From the NCBI GenBank assembly GCA_015847255.1, contig JADLZK010005566.1, positions 620,001-684,000 of the forward strand: a stretch of DNA of 64,000 nt, written 5' to 3'. A program made the translations under genes and the position numbers. Under the pieces are notes generated by a model. That model was not told the DNA's origin and ran no database searches. It worked only from the letters and a program-made list of their open reading frames with translations. How positions within the stretch are numbered: the stretch's first letter is position 1; each line of letters begins with the position of its first letter. Shown here piece after piece: positions 11,997 through 21,300 of the stretch. This DNA is from Hyparrhenia diplandra. Taxonomy: Eukaryota > Streptophyta > Magnoliopsida > Poales > Poaceae.

Positions 11997-12332
11997 CACG
12001 GGGGTTGTGCGCCGAGGTCGAAAGCGGCGGCAGGTCGTCGGTTGATGGCCCCTCGAGCGAAGCACCATTGCGTGCGCACTAGCGGCGGGGAGCCATGGCG
12101 AGCGAGCCACCATCTCAAACCCAGTGGGACATCCGGAATGTGGATGCGCCGTCGCCGCAAGCGCCGATCTTTGGCCCCTGGAAGGACCAGCCGGAGGAGG
12201 AGGGGCGCCCGGTCTTGGCGGCAACGGTGGAGCCACCTCGTGGTCGTCGTCGCTGTCACGGAGCCACCTCCTGGGGTCTTCTTGTCGCTTACGTTTATGC
12301 GGCGGATCGGGGCGAGGATTCTTCATCCCCAT
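11997..12332 (-). pseudogene. First exon of unrecognised family member 'c'
   Basis: An ATG at 12,330-12,332 (minus) opens a ~112-residue Pro/Arg-rich basic reading beginning MGMKNPRPDPPHKRKR. It ends near a donor-like GTGTGAGGCTAGGGTTTATT at ~11,995. That intron start closely matches the one after first exon 'b' (gattagggttttcttgggtggggt versus gctagggtttattgggtggggt). Repeat cluster 2 begins just upstream. The exon contains no recognised domain. The plus-strand open frames across the same GC-rich DNA are treated as shadows because the splice-site match supports the minus strand. Confidence 0.4.
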
Positions 12333-12539
12333 GAGAGCGTGGCCCGGGCGTCCTCGCGGCGGAGGAAGGCGTGGCGGCGGTTGTATTGGCGGCGGTGGAG
12401 GAGTAGGAGCCTGGGAAAGGAGAAATGAAATGAGGCCGGGGTTTAGATCGTTTTTTGGTTTTCTAACATTTATGTATTTTTCCTTTCCCTATTTTTTTTT
12501 GCCACTTTTTGTGTGTGACCATGGCATTGTAATTTATAT

Positions 12540-14035
12540 TTGTTTTTGTCAACATTTGTCCATCACCACTTTCTCTGAATTAGATCAAATTTTTTTGTCA
12601 ACATGGTACACCAAAAGGAGGTGTCCTTGTAATTTTTTAGATATTTTTAAACTACATTTGGGTATTTTGACATTTTTATTGAACAAATCAACAAATAATC
12701 ATAATAATAGGTACACTTGGTCTAAAAATTACAAAAATACACACAACATCATAGGTTGGCTCCATAGACACCCCAAAAAGTTTGAGAAGATTTCGAGAAA
12801 AGCGGTACTACACATCTCACACTATCATGAGCATCTCTCACCTAGTTACTAGAACATGTGTGAGAGATGTGGGCCATTGTGAGGATGTGCAACAATACTT
12901 TTCTCAGAATCGACTCAAATTTTTTTTATCGACATGCTACACCAAATGCAGGTGCCCATGCAAATTTTTAGACTTTTTACCTTCATTTTGGTATTTTAAC
13001 ATTTTTTTCTTGAGTGAATCAACAAATAATCACAATAATAAGTAAACTTGGTCTAAAAATTGCACAAATGCACACAACACCGTAGGTTGGTTCCATAGAC
13101 ACCCCCAAAAAGTTTGAGATGATTCGGAGAAAGTCGTACTACACATCTCACACTAGCATGAGCATCTCTCACCTAGTGACTAGAACATGTGTGAGAGATG
13201 TGGGCCATTGTGAGGATGTGCAACAACACTTTCTCGGAATCAACTCAAATTTTTTGTCAACATGCTACACCAAAAGGAGGTGCCCATGCAAAATTTTAGT
13301 TTTTTTACCTTGAATTTGGTCTTTTAACATTTTTCTTGAGTAAATCAACAAATAATCACCAATATAGGTAAACTTGGTCTAAAAATTGCACAAATGCACA
13401 CAACACCATAGGTTGGCTCCATAGACACCCCAAAAAGTTTGAGATGATTTTGAGAAAGTGTTACTACATATTTCAAACTAGCATGAGCATCTCTCACCTA
13501 GTGACTAGAACATGTGAGAGAGATGTGGGCCATTGTGAGGATGTGCAACAACACTTTCTCGAGAATCGACTCAAATTTTTTTGTCTACATGGTACACCAA
13601 AAGGAGGTGTCCATTCAAATTTTTAGATTTTTTTACCTTGATTTTGGTATTTTAACATTTTTTCTTGAGTAAATCAACAAATAATCACAATAATAGGTAA
13701 ACTTGGTCTAAAAATTGCACAAATGCACACAACATCATAGGTTGGCTCCATAGACATCCCAAAAAGTTTGAGATAATTTTGAGAAAGTGTTACTACACAT
13801 TTCAAACTAGCTTGAGCATCTCTCACCTAGTGACTAGAACATGTGAGAGAGATGTGGGCTATTGTGAGGATGTGCAACAACACTTTCTCAGAATTGACTC
13901 AAATTTTTTTGTCAATATGCTACACCAAAAGGAGGCGTCCATGCAAATTTTTAGATTTTTTACCTTGATTTTGGTATTTTAACATTTTTTTCTTGAGTAA
14001 ACAAACAAATAATCACAAAAATAGGTAAACATGGT
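12540..14035. repeat. Repeat cluster 2: about four and a half ~329-bp units
   Basis: The landmark gcatctctca falls at 12,831, 13,162, 13,487 and 13,816, giving spacings of 331, 325 and 329 bp. Units are clearly more similar to each other than to cluster 1. Short reading frames of ~60-85 residues recur in each unit (all containing SISHLVTRTC), but they are AT-rich repeat DNA with no coding bias and are rejected as genes. The cluster sits between first exons 'c' (minus) and 'd' (plus), so it occupies a divergent promoter position. Confidence 0.85.
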
Positions 14036-14326
14036 GTGTAATTATGGATGTTTGTGAGCATATGAATCACAACTTTCTTGGAATCAGTTGAATTTTTTTA
14101 ATAATGTTAAGAACCAAAATGAAGTGTCCTTGCCGTTTTTGATTTTTCTAGGTACTTTAGGGTATTTTAACATTTATTTGTGAGTAAATCAAGAAATAAT
14201 TACATTAAAAGAAAAAATTGCACAAATGAAGTGTCCTTGCCACCACAAGATCTCATTCCCCATCTCATCCGGACTCTGCCGCCACCGTGTCCCGCCGCCG
14301 ACGTCCACCTTGCTTGCCGCCGTGTC

Positions 14327-14441
14327 ATGACTAAGGGCCGAGCCGCGACCGCGACGGGCATGTCTCTCCCCGGGCGATCAAGGTGAGGGGTGCCAAGTCC
14401 ACGCCGACCAAGTTCCCCGCCACACCCCGCATCATCCTCGA
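14327..14441 (+). pseudogene. First exon of unrecognised family member 'd'
   Basis: An ATG at ~14,327 opens MTKGRAATATGM, similar in its start to member 'b' (MTKAG). The GC-rich exon reaches ctcgag|GTGAGATTAGGGG at ~14,441, the same donor and intron start as 'b' on the other strand. There is an in-frame stop after 20 residues (ends GRSR), so either the start is elsewhere or the copy is dead. The coiled-coil remnant at 15,640-16,174 lies downstream on the same strand. Confidence 0.4.
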
Positions 14442-15639
14442 GGTGAGATTAGGGGTTTGTTTATTGTTTTGATTCAACTTTGGTGATTGGATTAGGGTTT
14501 CTTCATTGTTACGATTCAACTTTGGTGATTGGATTATGGTTTGTTCTTCAAAGAATGCTTTGGTCATCTATCATTTGGCTTAGTACTTTCATTAGATTGT
14601 TTTTCTATATTGTTAATTTCCTCGTTGGTCAATCCTCATCCAATGATTTCCTCGTCGGGCAATTTAGTATCACATTTGTGAATTGATTTGTCAATGATAG
14701 GGGATTCTCGAAATGCATGGTAGTGAGATAAAAGGTCACAAATCTTGAATTACCACTCGTAGTGATAAACGGAATGCTTCCACATATAAAGATCCTGTGT
14801 GGCATGTCTACCTCCTGAAGATGGTTTGTGGCATAGGACATGCATGAGATGGTTTGTGGCACCCTGGACTATGGTTGATGGTAGTACTTGTGATGTACCG
14901 ATGGCGTGAACACTTGATGCATTTGTCTTTCTATTTCTCGAGTTGGTATACTCATGATGCACTGTCAATTTTTGTCCGAGTTGGTATACTCATGATGCAA
15001 CTGTTATCTTGTCTTGCTTTGGCCTATGATGTTTTCTGAACATGTCTGAGGTGCTGATCTTTTCTTTCGCCATGAAACTCAGCCTAGTGGGGTCAGTAAA
15101 TAGTTTGTGTTCCTGCTCCAACCAGGCTGTGTTGATGGAGAAAGCAAGCACTTTACCATCTATGAGGCAATGTTCTGCTGATCCCACTATCTGATCGCCT
15201 AATCGAGGTTTTTTGTTTCTTACTCCTTTCCTGTCTCCTACTTTGTCCTGTGATGCAATATTTGTAATCTGAGGTGGCAGTTTGTTGCTTACTTATTGAT
15301 GTTGTTTCATGGTAGTCATCAAGCCATGGCTCACGCCCATTCCCAAGCAACCGAATGGTCCCGCCATTCTCGGATGGTTGGGATTGGGCGTAGCCATGAC
15401 TCCATGCCTACTATGAGCTTGAGAGTTGGTTGTTTATGCCACCGAGGAGGATATTAGAGAAACAAATCTCGATCTTTGAGTCCTTTTGATTTCCTAAACC
15501 CTATTGCCGATGATGACATTTGTGGCAGCCTCATTGAAACTTAATGAGCTGAACATTGTGGTGATCATGTTGGTTTGTTCTCATTTTGATGCTACAATTA
15601 TGTACATTCAAATTTCAGATTCAAGCATAACAAATAGGA

Positions 15640-16174
15640 AATGCTTTGAAGAAAATGGATGCTCGGAGAAGAAGATGCATGAGCCCGTCGACGAGGGGTC
15701 GTCAACTAATGACATGGTGGGATTAGGCTGTCCTATCTTAATCTTATCTTTATTATCGAAACTTTACTACATTCAAATGGAACTGACATTTGCCTTCATA
15801 TTTGAGAATGCCATTTCTTTGAAGATGAACAAGATGGAGAAACGGGTTGATGAAGCATGTGAATGAGACCTCGACCGGTCGCGTTGCCAACCCTGGTGAA
15901 ACTTCGGAGTTTGGACAACAAGTTGGAGGACAAAGTCTTTGCGGTGGGTTCACGGATGCGGAAGAAGATGGATGATCTACGTAACGGTTTGAGGAGAAAG
16001 TCCAAGAGAACGAGGGAAATGAAGGCTCGCCTAGTCAACCTCGGAAGACATGTTCTTCAAGAATGCTATCTTATTGGCGTAAGATTGGAAGGCGAAGAAC
16101 CAAGTCATCCCACAACTGCGAGGAGCACCGAAGAAATTGAAGGAGAAGAACTAAGGATCCGGAAGGCGCTATGA
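15640..16174 (+). pseudogene. Downstream exons of member 'd', coiled-coil
   Basis: Around 15,640-15,715 an exon-like reading (EENGCSEKKMHEPVDEG) precedes a possible donor, atg|GTGGGA. 15,820-15,865 reads MEKRVDEACE. 15,863-16,174 is open (103 residues) with a charged helical stretch, KLEDKVFAVGSRMRKKMDDL. The composition suits a coiled coil. No domain is recognised, and neighbouring segments are in different frames. Confidence 0.35.
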
Positions 16175-16704
16175 AGCACCTAGATGGCTTTTGTTTGGTT
16201 TTTACGGATGTACCAGTAAATATGGTGTGCTGTTATATAGTCTTTTAGGTTACGGTGATGCATGTATGAACTTAGGATATGGTGTCGGATGTAGGAACTT
16301 AAGTCTCACTTGAAGTTGGATGTAAGAACCTAATAACTTGATATCTAATCAGAATTATGGCTTGTGTCATAGCGACCATAATGCTTATCTAATCGAGAAT
16401 GGAGCCATAATGCTTATGTAATGAGAATTATGTCTTGTGCCATAACTTAGGATATGGCTTTTGTTCGGAATGCTTATCTAATCTGCGCCTTGTCTCATAG
16501 CGAAACGATGTTTTGGTTTGTTTCGGTGATTTATTGCTTATCTAATCGAAGGCGCTTGCAAAAATCGCGATCCGATGTTGGCAGTTCAAGAGACTATTCA
16601 GATCTCGCCACAAAAACAAAAAAATTGAAAATTAAAACTTCCCAAATTTGAAAGTGGCGCCATATTACCACCTAAAACAAAATATAAGCACTAATCTAAT
16701 GCAA

Positions 16705-16785
16705 ACATCTAAATAGCACAATGGTAACACTCTCTAAGATTGAGTCGCAGGTGCCAAGTTCAAACCCCTAAGGATCTTATTTGTT
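16705..16785 (+). repeat. Decayed tRNA-like sequence, probable SINE head
   Basis: An A-box-like atagcacaatggtaa and a B-box-like agttcaaaccc are spaced as in the copy at 8,168-8,240. Both copies are followed by a T-rich tract and then a cluster of the ~327-bp repeat. The T-arm no longer pairs fully. Confidence 0.4.
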
Positions 16786-16869
16786 TTGGTATAATCAACA
16801 TTTATGTTCTTTTTCATTCTTTTGCTTTCTCTATTTTATTTTCTTTTTTTAAAAAACTTTTTGTGTGTG

Positions 16870-17825
16870 AGCATGGCATATTTTGGCTCCCAAAACACAA
16901 CAAAATAGTTTGAGATTATTTTGAAAGTGGTACTACACATCTCACACTATCATGAGCATATCTCACCTAGCTACTAAAACATGTGTGAGAGATGTAGGCC
17001 ATTGTGAGGATGTGCAACAATACTTTCTCAGAATCGTCTCAAATTTTTTTGTCAACATGCTACTCCAAAAGGAGGTGTCAATGCAAAGTTTTAGATTATT
17101 TAGCTTTATTTTGGTATTTTAACATTTTTTCTTGACTAAATCAACAAATAATCACAATAATAGGTAAACTTGGTCTAAAAATTGCACAAATGCACACAAC
17201 ATCATAGGTTGGCTCTATAGACACCCCAAAAGAGTTTGAGATGATTTCGAGAAAGTGGTACTACACATCTCACACTATCATGAGCATCTCTCACCTAGTG
17301 ACTAGAACATGTGTGAGAGATGTAGGCCATTGTGAGGATGTGCAACAACACTTTCTTAGAATCGACTCAATTTTTTTGTCAACATGCTACACCAAAAGGA
17401 GGTGTGAATGCAAAGTTTTAGATTTTTTAGCTATATTTTGGTATTTTATCATTTTTTCTTGACTAAATCAACAAATAATCACAATAATAGGTAATCTTGG
17501 TCTAAAAATTGCACAAATGCACACAACATCATAGGTTGGCTCTATAGACACCCCAAAAAATTTTGAGATGATTTTGAGAAAGTGGTACTACACATCTCAC
17601 ACTATCATGAGCATCTCTCACCTAGGTACTAGAACATGTGTGAGACATGTAGGCCATTGTGAGGATATGCAACAACACTTTTCGGAATCGACTCAATTTT
17701 TTTTTGTCAACATGCTACACCAAAAGGAGGTGTCAATGCAAAGTTTTAGATTTTTGTAGCTTTATTTTGGTATTTTAACATTTTTCTTGAGTAAATTAAC
17801 AAATAATCACCAAAATAGGTAAACT
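16870..17825. repeat. Repeat cluster 3: three ~328-bp units
   Basis: The landmark gcat(c/a)tctca falls at 16,956, 17,284 and 17,611, spacings of 328 and 327 bp. Sequence is very close to cluster 2 (gagtaaat.aacaaataatca, ctacaccaaaaggaggtgt). The cluster ends ~190 bp upstream of the ATG of first exon 'e'. Confidence 0.85.
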
Positions 17826-18012
17826 TGGCCTGGCTTTTTTTTTTTTATTTTGACAAAAGCCCTACTGCGCAAGTTCCCCTCAAAACCGACGCCGCCTACC
17901 CTAATCTATCATTCCCCACTCTCGAAACCGCCACCGCCTCCCCTAATCCCTCTTCACATTCCGCCAAGCAGACGCCGACCCCGCCATAAACCGACCTCGC
18001 CGGCCCGAGAAG

Positions 18013-18175
18013 ATGGTGAAGGACCAAGCCCGGGGCCACGGCGACGGGCGGCAGGTCCAGTCCGGCATAGGGGGCAGCGGCGGCGCCGGGCCGGGCCGTT
18101 GAAGAAGTTGAAGGCTCTCCCAGGCTCCCCGCCGCCGCCCATCCCGCCGCTCCCAAGACCTCGTCGGTGACCCAC
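18013..18175 (+). pseudogene. First exon of unrecognised family member 'e'
   Basis: An ATG at 18,013 opens MVKDQARGHGDGRQV, a Gly/Arg-rich basic reading that stops after ~29 codons at 18,100. GC-rich DNA continues to a donor-like cac|GTGAGAATC at ~18,175. Position and composition match members 'b' and 'd', and repeat cluster 3 lies just upstream. No downstream coiled-coil exon was found, because later insertions occupy that space. Confidence 0.35.
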
Positions 18176-18199
18176 GTGAGAATCCGCCCCCAACACCTT

Positions 18200-18880
18200 G
18201 TTCATACAATGACTGTTCATACTTTTTGCAAGATTTTTTGATAGTTTATGCTTAGCCCTATTCATACATTCACTGTGGGATTTAGAGGTGGTAAAATTAG
18301 GTAGGTAGATCTATTTAGAGGTGATACATCTATTTAGAGGTCGATATGCTTTCATGCTTTGATGATACATCTAAGTAGTGTACAGATTTTGAATGCATTT
18401 TGACAGAAATTTGACAGGAGGCTATAATTGTTTGGTATTTAAACTGAATTTATACTTGAATTTTGAAAGAATTTTTACATAAGGCAATAATTGTTTGGTA
18501 TGTATTGACATAAGTGAAACTAGCTGCGGACGTGATTGCACCGCCCCGCCCCAAGACGTTAGTTTATATGGATTGGCGCTTTTCGAATCGTAGTTTATTA
18601 CTTGATCATTGTTTCATGGGCGGTTGACTACTCTTTTGTGCCATCTGTTTGTTATCGAAGATGCTCCAAAAATACACTAGAGACAACCTTTTTAACTATT
18701 TAAATCTCCACCTGCTAGGAATGGACTCAAATTTGTTCATTTTGTTCTCAAATACTTTTTTCTGTCAATATCACAAGGTGTGAAAAAGTGAGAAAGGGTT
18801 TTGAAAGATCTAAAGTAAAGGAAAAGATAAATCTGTTAAATCCTACATCACGAAACTGTTTTTTTTTTTTTTTTTTTTTG
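18200..18880. other. AT-rich DNA with no gene seen; long T tract at its end
   Basis: No coding potential was recognised. 18,860-18,881 is a T tract of ~22 nt next to the module copy at 18,960. A comparable T tract (43,269-43,283) flanks the module copy beside the second DUF4220 locus. Confidence 0.3.
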
Positions 18881-18959
18881 CAACAAATGTGCCAATAAGA
18901 GAAAAGGTTATATGGCTAATGAAAATGAGGTTGTAATTGCAGATGTGGAGTACATTGAT

Positions 18960-19196
18960 TTTATAAACCGTGCGCATAAAGACAAGACATTGTAATTAAA
19001 GTAAATAAGTAATTACCTTAAGGTTGGGAGACTGAGAGTGGAGGATGACCGATGCGGTGAATGCCGTCGGCGACTCGAGATGGGCTTCAAATGTTATACT
19101 CCTACTTCTTATATGCAGCTTGTTGGTGCCACGAGCTTCTACTACTGCAGGCGTTTCAGTGTGCAGTGGGCACATGCGCTTTGCCGCTTTTCTTTT
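18960..19196 (-). promoter_or_regulatory. Module A, copy 1: promoter and 5' exon of a lost minus-strand gene
   Basis: On the minus strand a TATA-like catataag (19,108-19,115) is followed by a ~70-bp candidate leader ending at a consensus donor, CTTAAG|GTAATTAC (exon end 19,017). The same block with the same donor and TATA recurs at 43,440-43,650 and, more diverged, at 20,715-20,880. At 43.4 kb it lies directly upstream of the minus-strand DUF4220 pseudogene, so I infer it is that family's 5' end. No DUF4220 gene remains to the left of this copy. Confidence 0.45.
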
Positions 19197-20161
19197 CACT
19201 ACTACAATGACCAACTATAGGGGCGCTCCGGATGCTCATTAGGGACGGTTTTGGAGCCGCCCCTAACTATGCGCTCCTAATGTGCTTCCACTTTAGGGGC
19301 GGTTCCTCAACCGCCCCTAATGAGGCCACATCGAGGGCGGCTCGTGTACCGGCCGCTCCTAATATGAATCCCAGATTTCGCATTTTTAAAATTCAAAAAA
19401 AAATAGCAAAAGATTTTTTAATCGGGGTAGGACCCCACCGGCCCGACCACTCATATCCCCTACACATGGTGATTTTTTAATCGGGGTAGGACCCTACCGG
19501 CCAGCCAAGATTCGAACTCGCGACCTTGAGCTCACGCGCGACCCTCCCCTCCACAAGCGCTACACACTTGCATGTGTCCATATCCCGTTCGCGTCCATAT
19601 ATTATACAAATCCTAGTGTAAATTGACTATTTGAGGCCCTAAACGGATTCAAACTAAAAAGTGGTCAACTATAAAGTTTCATAACTTTTCGAGATCTACA
19701 TTTCATATTTAGGAAGTTTTTCCGTCCGAGGTCGCTTTTTCTTAAATTTAAATTTCAAATTTGAGACATTTGAACACAGCCTTTTACATGACTAGATGAT
19801 TTCAAATTAAAAGTGGTCAACTACAAAGTTTCATAACTTTTCGAGATCTACAATTGTTATTTAGGAAGTTTTTCCATCCGAGGTCGTTTGAAAAATTCAA
19901 ATTTTAAAATTTACACATTCAAACCCACTTTTTGAGGCATCAAATAAATGCAAATGAAAAAGTGGTCAACAACAACGATTCATAACTTTTCAAGATCTAC
20001 AATTGTTATTTAGGAAGTTTTTCCATATAAGGCCGTTTATTTAAATTTTAATTTTTAGTGCCTCATTTTAAAATTCGCAACCTGATTTGTAGGGGCGCCT
20101 CAATATAGAGCCGCCCTATTGTGGACCACGAGGGGCGGCGGGGTGATTGAACCGCCCATGA
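19197..20161. mobile_element. CACTA-like element, right end missing
   Basis: It begins CACTACTACAATGACC and has subterminal gggcgg/ccgccc motifs at both sides (19,220-19,330 and 20,090-20,155), as in grass CACTA elements. The interior carries a ~150-bp repeat in three copies. No transposase is present, so it is non-autonomous. The expected right terminus (GTAGTAGTG) is absent; another CACTA-type terminus begins at 20,162 instead. Confidence 0.55.
19655..20045. repeat. Three ~150-bp direct repeats inside the CACTA-like element
   Basis: gtggtcaac begins at 19,661, 19,813 and 19,962 (spacings 152 and 149 bp). Each copy is followed by cataacttttc.agatctaca and ttaggaagtttttcc. This is internal non-coding repeat DNA. 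Confidence 0.8.
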
Positions 20162-20350
20162 CACTACAAGAAATCTGTTAATCCGTGGACGGATTTCTCG
20201 TGACGGATTTCTGATCGTCACCGATAGACATAACTGTGAGGATATTTTGTTTTCCGTCACAATTGAGCCTAGTGGACATTCACAACCCGCTAACTCGTGG
20301 ACGGTTTTATCAGACCGTCACAATGTATGATTTGAAATTTGTCATACTTA
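20162..20350. mobile_element. Single CACTA-type terminus (CACTACAAGAAATCTG)
   Basis: CACTACAAGAAA is a typical left TIR of grass CACTA elements. It is followed by subterminal repeats built on gtggacgg and ccgtcac (20,180-20,325). The matching inverted right end was not found in the window, so the element is truncated or only its end remains. Confidence 0.5.
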
Positions 20351-20714
20351 GTTAGCCCAAAACAATAGGCATGCTATAACTGTTAGGGTAAAGAAAAATA
20401 AAATATATGATTGCAAGAAGAATCAAACCCAAAAGCCGGTTTGTTGAATTATTTGAAACAAACAACTTTTATTACTTTGTTGCATGTATATGGTGCATAT
20501 GGTAAAACTAAAAATATTTTGCAGGTATATGGTGCGGAAGGGAGAAAATGTTTGGGGAAAAAAATTGCATCACATAGGACTTGACCCATCACCTGCTATA
20601 TTTGGCTCGATGTGCCATTTTTTTTTGCTTATTTTCTTCTCGTACTATGTGCCATATTTTTTTTTTTTGCAACTGTGTGAATTAGAAGTATATATATTAC
20701 TCAAGAAAGCAAAT

Positions 20715-20880
20715 GGGTAATTACCTGAAGTTGAGTGAGTCAGTGCAGTGGAGGCAGACCGATGCAGCTGAACATATAGGCTTCAAATGTTATACTTCTC
20801 TTATGAAGCTAGTTGGTGCCACGACCGAGCTAGGCATATAGGCTTATACTACTCCAGGCTTTATCTCTTCTTTTCCTTTG
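20715..20880 (-). promoter_or_regulatory. Module A, copy 2 (diverged)
   Basis: It resembles 18,960-19,196: the minus-strand donor reads CTTCAG|GTAATTACC (exon end ~20,725), and the block ggcttcaaatgttatact and the ggtgccacga segment are shared. A Stowaway MITE follows immediately. I infer a second lost or displaced 5' end of the same gene family. Confidence 0.35.
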
Positions 20881-20900
20881 GTGCATTATGTATATATATA

Positions 20901-21164
20901 CTCCCTCCAAATCTCCATATTGTAAAAGTCGTTTAGGACATCAACCTGGTCTCCAAAACATAACTTTGATCTCTTGTTATGATAAAAATATTTATGGAAA
21001 TATGATATATGTATACTTTTATGAAAGTGTTTTTTTAAGACAAATCTATTCATCTAATTTTCACATTTACAAACTCAACAACTTAAAAATTATTGATGAT
21101 TTATATTTCCAATGTTTGACCGAAACCTTGTACAAAACGACTTTCTTTACCAGTACGGAGGGAG
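20901..21164. mobile_element. Stowaway-type MITE (264 bp)
   Basis: The ends are CTCCCTCC and GGAGGGAG, perfect 8-bp inverted repeats, flanked by TA on both sides (20,899-20,900 and 21,165-21,166). AT-rich, no coding capacity. These are hallmarks of Tc1/mariner-derived Stowaway MITEs. Confidence 0.85.
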
Positions 21165-21295
21165 TATGACTGATGCAGTTTCCCTTGCCGCATGATATTA
21201 ATTTATTTGGTTTATTTTTCTTTCCCATCAGGTATTAGGAAATTAAAATAATATTTCTTCTAGCTACATTTTACAAATTCCATCGTACTTCCTGT

Positions 21296-21300
21296 TTAGA
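21296..21300. repeat. Left 5-bp target-site duplication (ttaga)
   Basis: ttaga here is repeated at 23,190-23,194, directly outside the termini of the solo LTR. Confidence 0.8.

Noticed and set aside
12782..17759. Recurrent 60-87-codon frames containing SISHLVTRTC as a possible multi-copy peptide family
   Set aside because: They are one frame of the ~327-bp AT-rich repeat, shift between units, and show no coding bias or conserved start and stop context.
8310..17825. CRISPR-like array
   Set aside because: The repeats are ~327 bp long, directly adjacent, without unique spacers or cas genes, in a plant genome.
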